Origin: NZ13-RE01 sp049718665
Lineage (GTDB): Bacteria > Dictyoglomota > Dictyoglomia > Dictyoglomales > Dictyoglomaceae
Reading direction: 5' to 3'
DNA length: 32,078 bases
NCBI GenBank assembly: GCA_049718665.1
Contig: JBNARO010000022.1
Coordinates: 1-32,078, forward strand
Below the pieces are notes generated by a model. The model searched no databases. It was not told the origin of the DNA and saw nothing but the letters and a program-made list of their open reading frames with translations. The position numbers were made by a program, and so were the translations under genes. Of this stretch, positions 15,865 to 24,204 are shown one piece after another (within the stretch, counting starts at the first letter, position 1; every line of letters begins with the position of its first letter).

Positions 15865-15914
15865 TGTGATAAAATATACTATAAAGAAAATTAATAAAAA
15901 GGAAGGAAAAAGAG

Positions 15915-17351
15915 ATGACACTAAAAAGCAAAATTTCCTTAGGCTCCTTTCTAATTCTTTTACTTTTTTCCTTTCTTCTTTTTATTTCTTCCTTTTTTAT
16001 CTCTAAGGTACTTATAGATCAAAGTTTAAAAAGTAGAGCAAAAGATTTAAGAGAAAACTTTTTATATTTTTTGGAACAAGAAAAAGAAAAGCTTGAAGTC
16101 CACATCAAAGATTACGCATACTGGGAAGACATGGGGGAACTCGGTGTTATTAAAAAGGATAAAGAATGGCTTAAAGATAATTTAGAGCCATGGGTAAGAG
16201 ATACCTTTGGGTATGATTTGGTAGCTCTTCTAAAAGAAGACGGAGAGATTATAACAAAAAGTCCCTTTCAGGAAATATCATTAAAAGATTTATTACCAAA
16301 AGGTTTAAAAATAGACTCAGGGTTTTACATAACTAAAAAAGGAGTTTTAATATATTCTGTATCCCCAGTTTTTGATGGTTATGGAAAAAAATACTTTCAT
16401 GCTTTTTTAATCTTTGGGAAAATTATAGATACATCTATTTTAAAGAAGTGGGAAAACATTCTTCGTTTTAATATTGTTGTAAAAACACTAGATAAACACA
16501 ACACTTCTTATAAATACGTTTTTAAAAATAATTATCTTTGCCTTTCTATTCCTGTAAATACTAAAAATGGAGCTTTAGAATTTTATATCCTTAAATATGA
16601 AGATATGCCTTCTAAAATATCTCTTTCTTTGCAAAGGTCTTTTCTTATTTCCTTGATTTTTATATTAATTCTATCAACTCTTTTGAGCAATTTTGTAATC
16701 TCAAAAATATTCGAACCCTTAGATACTTTCCAAAAAAGCATAGAAGAAATATCTAAAGGAAAATACGAGATAAAGTTAGATATGAATAGAAATGATGAAA
16801 TTGGAAAGTTAGCAGTAAGCTTTAATAGAATGACAGAAAAAATATTAGAAAGGGAAAAGTCTTTGATTTTAGCAAAGGAATTAGCAGAAGAATTTTCGTT
16901 TAAAGATGAACTAACAAATATTCACAATAGAAGGTTTCTATATAGCTACACAGAATATTTAATAAATGAAAAGAGAAATTTTGCTCTTGTATTTATAGAT
17001 TTAGATAATTTTAAGAACATAAATGATCTCTTAGGACATACAACAGGAGATAAAGTTTTAAGAGAAGTTGCGGAGTGGTTTAGAAAAAATCTTAGAGGAG
17101 AGGATAAGATAATAAGATATGGGGGAGATGAATTCTGTATAATTCTACATGATGTTGATAGAGAAAAGGCAGAAGAAGTAATTAAAAGATTATATCTTAG
17201 ATTCTTAGAGAAGGATTTTTTAAAAGGAATTATTTTAGGATTTAGCTATGGAATAGCAATATTCCCTGAAGATGGAGAGAACTTAAATAAGCTTCTTGCA
17301 AAAGCGGACGAAAAGATGTATAAAATGAAAGAAAATGGAGAAAGAAAATAG
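15915..17351 (+). CDS. Membrane diguanylate cyclase (CHASE4-like sensor, HAMP, GGDEF)
   Basis: A 478-residue membrane sensor that makes cyclic-di-GMP. A membrane helix (about 8-32) is followed by an extracytoplasmic domain of about 200 residues. That domain contains DYAYWEDM near residue 66, the kind of D-x-A-x-W-D motif that marks CHASE4. A second helix (about 240-262) leads to HAMP (EPLDTFQKSIEEISKGKYEI, ending NDEIGKLAVSFNRM) and then GGDEF (about 320-478). The catalytic motif RYGGDEF is intact at 403-407, and RGED five residues before it is the inhibitory I-site (RxxD), so product inhibition is expected. A GGAAGG ribosome site precedes the ATG. It overlaps the O-antigen-ligase-like gene by 17 nt, linking c-di-GMP to surface polysaccharide. 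Confidence 0.93.
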   Translation: MTLKSKISLGSFLILLLFSFLLFISSFFISKVLIDQSLKSRAKDLRENFLYFLEQEKEKLEVHIKDYAYWEDMGELGVIKKDKEWLKDNLEPWVRDTFGYDLVALLKEDGEIITKSPFQEISLKDLLPKGLKIDSGFYITKKGVLIYSVSPVFDGYGKKYFHAFLIFGKIIDTSILKKWENILRFNIVVKTLDKHNTSYKYVFKNNYLCLSIPVNTKNGALEFYILKYEDMPSKISLSLQRSFLISLIFILILSTLLSNFVISKIFEPLDTFQKSIEEISKGKYEIKLDMNRNDEIGKLAVSFNRMTEKILEREKSLILAKELAEEFSFKDELTNIHNRRFLYSYTEYLINEKRNFALVFIDLDNFKNINDLLGHTTGDKVLREVAEWFRKNLRGEDKIIRYGGDEFCIILHDVDREKAEEVIKRLYLRFLEKDFLKGIILGFSYGIAIFPEDGENLNKLLAKADEKMYKMKENGERK

Positions 17352-18459
17352 AAGTAGAGAAATCTTAAAACTTTTTACTTTCTTTTTTGGAATAGGAGGA
17401 GGCTTAATAAGTTTTCTTCTTTATTTCTTTTATAGGATTTCCTCAATAAAAAGAATTAGATTTAAGAAAATTGAGATTATAGAGCTTTCTGTAATTATTA
17501 TTTTCTTTTTATCTTTCCTATTTTCTCCTTATAAAGATCTTGCCTTCAGGAGCTTTTTAGTTCTTTTATTACTCTATATTACATATTTATTATTCTTAAG
17601 AAGCGAAAATTTCTCTATTGAAAATCTATATCCTTTAATAGATTATTGGATCTTAGGAAGCACTTTGCTTTCCTTTGGAAGCATTACTGTATTCCTCTAC
17701 AAAGGAACTTATGCAGAAACAACATTTTTGGGGAAAAACGGAGTCGGAACATTACTTGCTACCTCTCTGCCCTTAGCTCAATTAAGAATTTTTAATTCCC
17801 AAGATAAACTCTGGCATATTTTGTGCTTATTAATAATAACAGGAGGATTAATTTTATGCATGTCTCAAGGAGCATGGATAGGACTACTCTTAGCAGAAAT
17901 TTTGCTATTTATTCTTGGAGATAAAAAGATTAGAAAAAACATACTATTTCTTTCATTCTTAGGTCTCTTACTCTTAAGCATTTTTATTATACGATCTTTC
18001 TTAGTAAAAGATAACCTTTTTTCATTCTTTTTAACCCGGTTAGATATGAATTCTTCTTCCAAGACAGAAAGAATTTATATTTGGAAATCAGCATGGAAAA
18101 TGTTTTTAGATCATCCCATAACAGGAATAGGGGTTGGAACTTTTGGCTTAGCATACCCATCTTATAAACTTCCTCAATCTCATATAGAAACTACCCCTTT
18201 TGCTCATAATTTACCCTTGAATCTTTTAGCGGAGACTGGCATCTTAGGGTTTTTATCCTTCACTATTTTAACTTTCTCTTTCTTTATTAAAGGACTAAAA
18301 GTATTTTTAAGGCAAAGAGATCTTGCCATCTTATCACTTCTTTCTGGCTTTACCGCATATATGGTTCATCAATTTTTTGATGGAACTATGTGGTCTCTTC
18401 ATTTAGGTTTAGGATTTTGGTTTTTAGGGGCAATCTTTGCAAATCTTTATGAAAGCTAA
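17335..18459 (+). CDS. O-antigen ligase / Wzy-like polymerase family membrane protein
   Basis: A 374-residue multispanning membrane protein of the O-antigen ligase-like (WaaL/Wzy) superfamily, which joins or polymerises lipid-linked glycans outside the cytoplasmic membrane. The large periplasmic loop and family signature are visible: WKSAWKMFLDHPITGIGVGT near residue 245, then the HN-containing segment HNLPLNLLAETGILGFLSF near 288. About ten hydrophobic segments surround it. The start codon lies inside the diguanylate cyclase gene with no strong ribosome site, so translation is probably coupled. In Gram-negative-type cells lacking LPS such proteins usually act on S-layer or exopolysaccharide glycans; which applies here is unknown. 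Confidence 0.85.
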   Translation: MEKENRSREILKLFTFFFGIGGGLISFLLYFFYRISSIKRIRFKKIEIIELSVIIIFFLSFLFSPYKDLAFRSFLVLLLLYITYLLFLRSENFSIENLYPLIDYWILGSTLLSFGSITVFLYKGTYAETTFLGKNGVGTLLATSLPLAQLRIFNSQDKLWHILCLLIITGGLILCMSQGAWIGLLLAEILLFILGDKKIRKNILFLSFLGLLLLSIFIIRSFLVKDNLFSFFLTRLDMNSSSKTERIYIWKSAWKMFLDHPITGIGVGTFGLAYPSYKLPQSHIETTPFAHNLPLNLLAETGILGFLSFTILTFSFFIKGLKVFLRQRDLAILSLLSGFTAYMVHQFFDGTMWSLHLGLGFWFLGAIFANLYES

Positions 18460-19528
18460 AATTCTTTATCTTCTTCCCTATTTTAATCTGGCAGGAACAG
18501 AGATGCATGTAGTAGAGCTTAATAAGGCTTTAAGGGACAAATATGAAGTATTGATTGTAAGTCCAAAAGGAAAAGGAGTAATATTATTAAGGGAGAATAA
18601 AATTCCTTATAAAGAGATTTCTTTTTTAAGTCCTTTTAATTTTAAAGAATATAAAGAAAAATTAAGATCAATAATAAAAGAGTTTAAACCCAATATAATT
18701 CATGTCCATTCCGCACATGAGTTAGTATATATAGTGAGAAAAATATCTTCTAAAATACCTGTTATTTTCACTTGTCATGGTTATGCAACTTCTCTTCCTT
18801 CTATAGACTATTTCTTATCAGCTTTTATTAATAATAGATGGGGAGATAAAGTAATTTGTGTTTCAGATTACGATAAAAAACTCTTAATAAAGATGGGACT
18901 TTCGGAAAAGAAAATAGTTTTAATTCATAACGGAATATCAGAAGTTTTAGAAGTGAAAGATTTGCCTATTAAAATAAACGGATTTATTATAGGAACTATC
19001 GCCCGCCTTGCTAAAAGCAAAGGAATAAATTATTTAATCTCTGCCTTTAGCATATTGGAGAAAAAATATAATAACATAAAACTTGTTATAATTGGAGATG
19101 GAGAGGAAAGGGAAAACTTAGAAAGATTAGCAAAAAAATTGAAAGTTGAAAATAAGGTTTATTTTTTAGGCTCTATTCCTAATGCAAGATATTATATAAA
19201 GAATTTTCAAATATTTGTCCTTCCTTCCCTTTTTGAATTCTTAAGTATCTCTATTTTAGAGGCTCTTTCTTCAAAAGTCCCTGTTATTGCTACAAGAGTT
19301 GGGGGAACTCCTGAGATTATAAAGAATGGAGATAGTGGTATTTTAGTCCCCCCAAAGGACTCAAAGGCTTTAGCGGTAGCTATAGAGAGACTGATTAATA
19401 ATAAGAATTTAAGGATAAAATTAGCAGAGCAAGGATATAAAAGATTTCTTGAGGAATTTACTTTGGAAAAAATGGTAGAGAAAACTGATAGAGTCTATGA
19501 GGAAATTCTCTTAAGTTCTTCTAAATAA
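18449..19528 (+). CDS. GT4 family glycosyltransferase
   Basis: A GT-B fold, retaining glycosyltransferase of about 359 residues. N-terminal YFNLAGTEMHVVELNKAL is the acceptor-side loop typical of GT4. FIIGTIARLAKSKGINYLI near residue 180 opens the C-terminal domain. LPSLFEFLSISILEALSSKVP and GGTPEIIKNGDSGILVPP (near 270-300) form the nucleotide-sugar site with its E-x7-E pattern. It acts at the inner face of the membrane on a glycan intermediate and overlaps the end of the O-antigen-ligase-like gene. The start is uncertain: the ATG at 18449 fits the family N-terminus, but the in-frame TTG at 18437 has AGGGG at a better distance. Its 3' end overlaps the converging GT2 gene by 34 nt. Confidence 0.9.
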   Translation: MKAKILYLLPYFNLAGTEMHVVELNKALRDKYEVLIVSPKGKGVILLRENKIPYKEISFLSPFNFKEYKEKLRSIIKEFKPNIIHVHSAHELVYIVRKISSKIPVIFTCHGYATSLPSIDYFLSAFINNRWGDKVICVSDYDKKLLIKMGLSEKKIVLIHNGISEVLEVKDLPIKINGFIIGTIARLAKSKGINYLISAFSILEKKYNNIKLVIIGDGEERENLERLAKKLKVENKVYFLGSIPNARYYIKNFQIFVLPSLFEFLSISILEALSSKVPVIATRVGGTPEIIKNGDSGILVPPKDSKALAVAIERLINNKNLRIKLAEQGYKRFLEEFTLEKMVEKTDRVYEEILLSSSK

Positions 19529-20391
19529 ACCTTGTTTAAAATAGAAGTTAAAATAATCTGAGAGAGGGTATGAAAATTTCTCTTTTCTGCAAAGTTCCAC
19601 CATTTCTCAATATTCTTTTCATTTATTAATCCAAATAATCTTTGAAGAAAATTTGCAAACCTATATATCTTCCCCATCTGTATCATCATCTTAACTTCTA
19701 AAGTAGAATGCTTTTTATAAAAATAAATAGCGGATCTTGCCCTTTCCCTTTCTTTATTTAAAAGATATGGAAGATTTTTAAAATCAGGAGGCACTTTAAG
19801 ATGCCAAACAATAATTTTCTCAGACCTTACTAATTTTACCCCCATTTTTTTTAATCTTAGACCAAGTTCCAAATCTTCCCAACCATAAAAGGTGAAGTTT
19901 TCATCAAAAAGCCCTGCCCTTAAGATCAACTCCTTAGATATACTGGCATTACAAGTATCAAAATAGGCAGAAGAAATATCCCTTAATTTAAACTTTTCTC
20001 TCTCTGGATTTTTCCAATTATATGTATTTACTACAGCTCCTTGAACTAATACTTTAAAATTATTTTCTTTTTGAATTTCATAATGATTTTTTAAAAAGTC
20101 CTTTTTTACATATATATCGCTATCTATAAAAACTATTAATTTACCCTGTGCTATTTCAAGAGCTTTATTTCTTGCATGGGCAGGGCCCTTTCTTTCTGAG
20201 AAAGAGATGTATTTAATATTTCCAAAAATTTTTTTATATTCTTCTATCAATTGGTAAGTTCCATCCGAAGATCCATCATCAGAGATAATAACTTCATAAT
20301 TTTTATCAAAATTTTGATTTAAAATAGGAGGAAGTACTATCTCTAAGAGTTTTCTTCTATTATAGGTAGGTATGATTACACTGATTTCCAT
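19495..20391 (-). CDS. GT2 family glycosyltransferase
   Basis: A 298-residue GT-A fold, inverting glycosyltransferase. ISVIIPTYNRRKLLEIVLPP opens the nucleotide-binding domain, VIISDDGSSDGT (near residue 34) and KLIVFIDSDIYVKKDF (near 84, DxD-type motif) bind the nucleotide and metal. GLFDENFTFYGWEDLELGLRL (near 157) is the E-D catalytic region of the rhamnosyl/galactosyl-type C-terminal domain. The start codon overlaps the cysS stop by one base, so it is co-transcribed with cysS despite its functional link to the converging polysaccharide genes. No membrane segment is visible. Confidence 0.92.
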   Translation of the reverse strand: MEISVIIPTYNRRKLLEIVLPPILNQNFDKNYEVIISDDGSSDGTYQLIEEYKKIFGNIKYISFSERKGPAHARNKALEIAQGKLIVFIDSDIYVKKDFLKNHYEIQKENNFKVLVQGAVVNTYNWKNPEREKFKLRDISSAYFDTCNASISKELILRAGLFDENFTFYGWEDLELGLRLKKMGVKLVRSEKIIVWHLKVPPDFKNLPYLLNKERERARSAIYFYKKHSTLEVKMMIQMGKIYRFANFLQRLFGLINEKNIEKWWNFAEKRNFHTLSQIILTSILNKVYLEELKRISS

Positions 20392-21782
20392 TATATATTA
20401 ATTAATTTCCTTATTCTTGGACCTTGTGGAGTATCTTCTACTATATATCCCTTATTTTTTATCTCTTCTCTAATTTTATCTGCAAGCTCCCAATTTTTCT
20501 CTTTTCTTGCTCTTTCCCTTTCCTCTAATAAGTTCCAAATCTCTTCAGGAACTTCTATTTTAATCTCTGGTGGACTATCAAGGGAAAGTCCTAATACTTT
20601 ATCAAATTGAATTAAAGTTGCTCTTTTTACTTCTGGAGCTACAGTATCATCTCTAATTAGTTCCCAGACAATAGAAAGAGCTTTTGGCATATCTAAATCA
20701 TCATTTATAGCCAAATGGAATTTTTCTTCATATTCTTTGTGAAACTCCACATCTTGCTTAGGATATCTCTTTATATTTTCATAAAGCCTATTTAATGCTC
20801 TCTGAGCAGAATCTATAGCAAACCACGTGAACTTTAAAGGCGATCTATAATGAGCAGTAAAACAGAAATATCTATAGGCTAAGGGATTATATCCTTTTTC
20901 TTCTAAAACACTTAAGGTTATAAAATTTCCTTCAGATTTTCCCATCCTTTTTTCTCCAAGAACTAAAAATTCTCCATGAAGCCAATAATTTGCCATGGGC
21001 TTATCATAGGCTGCCTCCGATTGAGCAATCTCATTAGTATGATGAATAGGTATATGATCTATTCCGCCACAATGAATGTCAAAGGGTTGTCCTAAATATT
21101 TAGTAGACATTGCAGAACACTCTATATGCCATCCAGGAAAGCCAACTCCCCAAGGAGAATCCCACTCCATTTGTCTCTTTACATTTTTAGGAGAGAATTT
21201 CCATAAAGCAAAATCCCATGGATTTTTCTTTTCAGGGTTTACTTCTACTCTTGCCCCAGGAAGAATTCCTTCTAAATCTTGTCCTGCTAATTTTCCATAG
21301 TCTGGAAGTTTAGAAGTGTCAAAATAAATTCCATCAGAAGTTCTGTAAGTATATCCCTTTTCTTCTAATACCTTTATAAGAGCTATAAAATCATCTATAT
21401 GCTCTGTCGCTTTGCACCAGATATCAGGCTCCAAAATATTTAATTTTTTAATATCTCTTTTGAAAGCTTCTGTATAGAATTCTGCTATTTGCCATGCATT
21501 TTTCCTTTCCTTTTTAGCTTCTAACTCAATTTTATCTTCTCCTTCATCAGCATCAGAAGTTAAATGTCCCACATCAGTTATATTCATTACATGTTTTACT
21601 CTATACCCATTATATAGAAGAACCCTTTTTAAAATATCTTCAAAAATATAAGTTCTAAGATTTCCAATATGGGCATAGTTATAGACTGTAGGCCCACAAG
21701 TATACATACCTACAAAAGGAGGATTTATAGGCTTAAAAACTTCTTTCTTTCTTGTTAAGGTATTATAAAGATATAAATCCAT
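20391..21782 (-). CDS. cysS: Cysteinyl-tRNA synthetase
   Basis: A class I aminoacyl-tRNA synthetase that charges tRNA-Cys. MYTCGPTVYNYAHIGNLRTY near the N-terminus carries a zinc cysteine and the HIGH-type motif. HIECSAMSTKYLG and DIHCGGIDHIPIHHTNEIAQ hold further zinc ligands. The KMSKS loop is RMGKSEGN, a slight variant. I place the start at the ATG at 21782 (463 residues, MDLYLYNTLTRKK), the expected N-terminus. The longer frame to a TTG at 21821 would run through the promoter. There is no ribosome site: the -10 box ends 11 nt before the ATG, so the message should have a leader of only about 4 nt. Confidence 0.95.
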   Translation of the reverse strand: MDLYLYNTLTRKKEVFKPINPPFVGMYTCGPTVYNYAHIGNLRTYIFEDILKRVLLYNGYRVKHVMNITDVGHLTSDADEGEDKIELEAKKERKNAWQIAEFYTEAFKRDIKKLNILEPDIWCKATEHIDDFIALIKVLEEKGYTYRTSDGIYFDTSKLPDYGKLAGQDLEGILPGARVEVNPEKKNPWDFALWKFSPKNVKRQMEWDSPWGVGFPGWHIECSAMSTKYLGQPFDIHCGGIDHIPIHHTNEIAQSEAAYDKPMANYWLHGEFLVLGEKRMGKSEGNFITLSVLEEKGYNPLAYRYFCFTAHYRSPLKFTWFAIDSAQRALNRLYENIKRYPKQDVEFHKEYEEKFHLAINDDLDMPKALSIVWELIRDDTVAPEVKRATLIQFDKVLGLSLDSPPEIKIEVPEEIWNLLEERERARKEKNWELADKIREEIKNKGYIVEDTPQGPRIRKLINI

Positions 21783-21792
21783 AGCAATTAGA

Positions 21793-21821
21793 ATTATATC
21801 AAAAGAGATATAGAATTTCAA
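21793..21821 (-). promoter_or_regulatory. Promoter of cysS-GT2 (near-leaderless)
   Basis: TTGAAA (21816-21821) and TATAAT (21793-21798) with a 17-nt spacer on the minus strand. The predicted start at about 21786 leaves about 4 nt before the ATG at 21782. Confidence 0.7.
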
Positions 21822-21853
21822 AAGATTATTTTAAAACTCTATGCTTATTTAGA

Positions 21854-21869
21854 CGGCAATATATTACCG
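21854..21869. promoter_or_regulatory. Putative nitrogen operator, copy 1 (glnA upstream)
   Basis: CGGCAATATATTACCG is a 16-bp near-palindrome with one mismatched pair, identical to the copy at 28655-28670. It ends 23 bp before the glnA -35 box, its centre about 66.5 bp upstream of the predicted glnA start. It also lies 75.5 bp upstream of the cysS start. The regulator is unknown. Confidence 0.75.
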
Positions 21870-21892
21870 TTTACCTTTTTAAAAATTAGTTA

Positions 21893-21921
21893 TTGACAAA
21901 AAATTAGTTTTAGAATAATAT
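21893..21921 (+). promoter_or_regulatory. Promoter of glnA
   Basis: TTGACA (21893-21898) and TAATAT (21916-21921), 17-nt spacer. The -10 is imperfect (4 of 6), as expected for an activated promoter. The start near 21928 gives a long leader of about 140 nt. Confidence 0.6.
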
Positions 21922-21936
21922 ATAAAAGCTTTTATG

Positions 21937-21996
21937 CAATGGAGCTATATAAAGCAATGGTGCTTCTTTAAAATCTTTTAGTTTCCAGGGAGGTGA
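21937..21996 (+). promoter_or_regulatory. Conserved leader element of glnA
   Basis: CAATGGAGC (21937-21945) and CAATGGTGC (21955-21963) are followed 24 nt later by a strong GGGAGGTG that has no start codon behind it. AAGCA-ATGG-TGCTT can form a small hairpin. The GOGAT paralogue leader has the same CAATGGTGC and GGGAGGTG 27 nt apart. It could be an operator or a structured RNA element; I do not recognise a known riboswitch. Confidence 0.4.
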
Positions 21997-22067
21997 GATA
22001 GAATAAAAACATTTTTTAATATAAACTTTTTAAAGAAATAAATTTATAAGAGAGGGAGGAAGAAAAA

Positions 22068-23408
22068 ATGGCAGGTAGTTTTCCGAAAACTAAAGAAGAA
22101 ATATTAAAGTATATAAAAGAAAATGGCATCTATTTTGTAGAAATTTGGTTTACAGATATATTAGGTTATCTGAAAAGTTTCACTATAACAGCTCACGAAT
22201 TAGAGAAAGGTTTTGAAGAAGGACTGGGATTTGATGGTTCTTCTGTTAGGGGTTTTACAAGAATTGATGAAAGTGATATGATCGCTTTTCCAGAACCAGA
22301 GACTTTTACTATTCTTCCTTGGAGACAAAAAGACAAAAAAGTCGCAAGAATGTTTGCAACAATTGTAGAGCCAAATGGAAAGCCTTTTGAAGGAGACCCA
22401 AGAAATGTTTTAAAAAGAGTACTCGCAAGAGCAAAAGAGATGGGATTTACCTATTATGTTGGTCCTGAGTTAGAATACTTTTATTTCAAATCTTCTAATC
22501 CTAATCCTGAGGTTTTAGATTGGGGAGGATACTTCGATCTAATTCCTCGGGATGAAGCTATAGATTTAAGACATCAAACAGTTTCAATGTTAGAAGAGAT
22601 GGGGATTGAAGTAGAATTTACTCACCATGAAGTGGCTCCATCTCAACATGAAATAGATTTTCGTTATACTGATGCTTTAACTATGGCAGATATTGTGATG
22701 ACTGCAAGATTAGTAATAAAAGAAGTTGCATATCTTAATGGAGTATACGCCACTTTTATGCCCAAGCCACTTTTTGGACAAAATGGCTCTGGAATGCACG
22801 TTCATATGAGCTTATTTAAGGATGGAAGAAATGCCTTCTTCGATCCCAACGATAAATATCATCTATCTCCTATCGCAAAACACTTCATTGCAGGCTTATT
22901 AAAACATGCAAAGGAAATAACTCTTATTACCAATCAATGGGTGAATTCTTATAAGAGATTAGTTCCTGGCTATGAAGCTCCTGTTTATATATCTTGGGCA
23001 TTGAGAAATAGGTCTGACCTTATAAGGGTTCCGATGTATAAGCCTGGAAAGGAAGAAGCTACAAGAATTGAATATAGAGCTCCTGACCCTGCATGTAATC
23101 CTTATCTTGCCTTTGCGGTAATGCTTTCCGCAGGTCTTGAAGGAATAGAGAAAAAATATCCTCTTCCTGATCCAGTAGAAGAAAATGTTTATCATATGAC
23201 AGAGGAAGAAAGGAAAAAGAGAGGGATAGAAAGTCTTCCTGGAAGTTTAATTGAAGCTATAGAAATTACTGAAAAAAGTGAATTGGTAAGAAAAGCTTTA
23301 GGAGACCATGTTTTTAAAAACTTTATAGAGAATAAAAAGATTGAGTGGGATAATTATAGAAGACAAGTAACTACATACGAATTAGAAACCTATTTACCCA
23401 TACTATAA
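22068..23408 (+). CDS. glnA: Glutamine synthetase, type I (GSI-alpha)
   Basis: A 446-residue glutamine synthetase that makes glutamine from glutamate, ammonia and ATP in the cytoplasm. GFDGSSVRGFTRIDESDM near residue 55 and YVGPELEYFYF near 130 hold metal ligands. HHEVAPSQHEIDFRY (near 185), NGSGMHVHMSLFKDGRNAF (near 240), and NSYKRLVPGYEAP (near 290) cover the glutamate, ATP and ammonium sites. RIEYRAPDPACNPYLAFAVM is near 340. The region where GSI-beta enzymes carry the adenylylation tyrosine lacks that motif, and the length fits GSI-alpha, so feedback inhibition or transcription is the likely control. A GAGGGAGG ribosome site precedes the ATG; the promoter carries the shared nitrogen operator, and a terminator follows the stop. 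Confidence 0.97.
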   Translation: MAGSFPKTKEEILKYIKENGIYFVEIWFTDILGYLKSFTITAHELEKGFEEGLGFDGSSVRGFTRIDESDMIAFPEPETFTILPWRQKDKKVARMFATIVEPNGKPFEGDPRNVLKRVLARAKEMGFTYYVGPELEYFYFKSSNPNPEVLDWGGYFDLIPRDEAIDLRHQTVSMLEEMGIEVEFTHHEVAPSQHEIDFRYTDALTMADIVMTARLVIKEVAYLNGVYATFMPKPLFGQNGSGMHVHMSLFKDGRNAFFDPNDKYHLSPIAKHFIAGLLKHAKEITLITNQWVNSYKRLVPGYEAPVYISWALRNRSDLIRVPMYKPGKEEATRIEYRAPDPACNPYLAFAVMLSAGLEGIEKKYPLPDPVEENVYHMTEEERKKRGIESLPGSLIEAIEITEKSELVRKALGDHVFKNFIENKKIEWDNYRRQVTTYELETYLPIL

Positions 23409-23410
23409 AT

Positions 23411-23445
23411 AAGGAGGGAGCAATCTCCCTCCTTTAATTTTCTTT
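23411..23445 (+). terminator. Rho-independent terminator after glnA
   Basis: GGAGGGAG and CTCCCTCC pair around CAAT (23413-23432), followed by TTTAATTTTCTTT. It sits between glnA and the converging GOGAT operon. The minus-strand side is less T-rich, so termination is mainly for glnA. Confidence 0.85.
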
Positions 23446-24202
23446 AATATGCATATAATTTCCCATAAGGTCTTTTATTATATGGAATAACTTTTAAAAA
23501 TGGTTTTTCCATAATATAATCAAAATCAATATTAAAATATTCTGAAAATTTCCTCACATTTTCCTCAATAAATTTTTTATCTTCTTCCTCTATATCCAAA
23601 ATTTTTCCTTCTTTTCCCAATTTATAATCAGGAACCTTCCCTCTAAAATAGATCACTCCTCCATGAATTCCTGTGCTACAAAAATATCCACAAAGATCTT
23701 CATCTTTTTCTTCATTCAATCCCAATACGATGATTCTTCCTCCTGCCATGTACTCTCCCAAAAAATCCCCAGTAGTTCCTCCAATAACAATAACAGGAAT
23801 CTTATCCTTATATTCCTTCATATGTATTCCTACTCTATATCCAACATTTTCTTTTACAAAAATTTTTCCTCCTCTCATTCCATACCCCATAATATCTCCT
23901 GCGGATCCATAAATTACTATCTCTCCATCATTCATAGTATTTCCTACACCATCTTGAGCATTTCCATATACTTTTATATTAAGCCCATTCATAAAAACTC
24001 CTAAATCATTCCCAGGCGTCCCATAAATCTCTATAGTTCTATCGGGAAAAGTAAGACCCGCACCAATATATCTTTGCCCATTCACATTAATAAGCTTTAT
24101 ATTTTTATAACCTTCCTTTAGTTTTTCTTCTATTTTTTCGTTAAGAACTTTATAATGCAACCCCTTCCCATCTATTGTAATAGTATCTTCTATTATCTTC
24201 AT
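23444..24202 (-). CDS. Glutamate synthase GXGXG-domain subunit
   Basis: About 252 residues forming the right-handed beta-helix that is the C-terminal domain of bacterial GltB, here a separate protein as in Thermotoga and archaea. It shows the repeated pattern G-x-x-G-x-x-M-x-x-G-x-I: PGNDLGVFMNGLNIKVYG, AQDGVGNTMNDGEIVIYG, AGDIMGYGMRGGKIFV, TGDFLGEYMAGGRIIVLG. The domain has a structural role in the holoenzyme. The start chosen is the ATG at 24202, two bases after the stop of the FAD gene with GGAGGG at the right distance. An in-frame ATG at 24217 inside that gene is the alternative. It is the last gene of the GOGAT operon. Confidence 0.92.
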   Translation of the reverse strand: MKIIEDTITIDGKGLHYKVLNEKIEEKLKEGYKNIKLINVNGQRYIGAGLTFPDRTIEIYGTPGNDLGVFMNGLNIKVYGNAQDGVGNTMNDGEIVIYGSAGDIMGYGMRGGKIFVKENVGYRVGIHMKEYKDKIPVIVIGGTTGDFLGEYMAGGRIIVLGLNEEKDEDLCGYFCSTGIHGGVIYFRGKVPDYKLGKEGKILDIEEEDKKFIEENVRKFSEYFNIDFDYIMEKPFLKVIPYNKRPYGKLYAY

Positions 24203-24204
24203 CC

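Noticed and set aside
15610..15921. Open frame across the tRNA and N gap
   Set aside because: Its sequence is a translation of tRNA-Ser and unknown bases.
21988..22040. Short upstream gene using the orphan GGGAGGTG in the glnA leader
   Set aside because: No ATG, GTG or TTG stands at a suitable distance after it that opens more than two codons.
21937..22067. Known glutamine riboswitch (glnA RNA motif) in the glnA leader
   Set aside because: The conserved cores of the cyanobacterial glutamine riboswitches as I know them are not visible.
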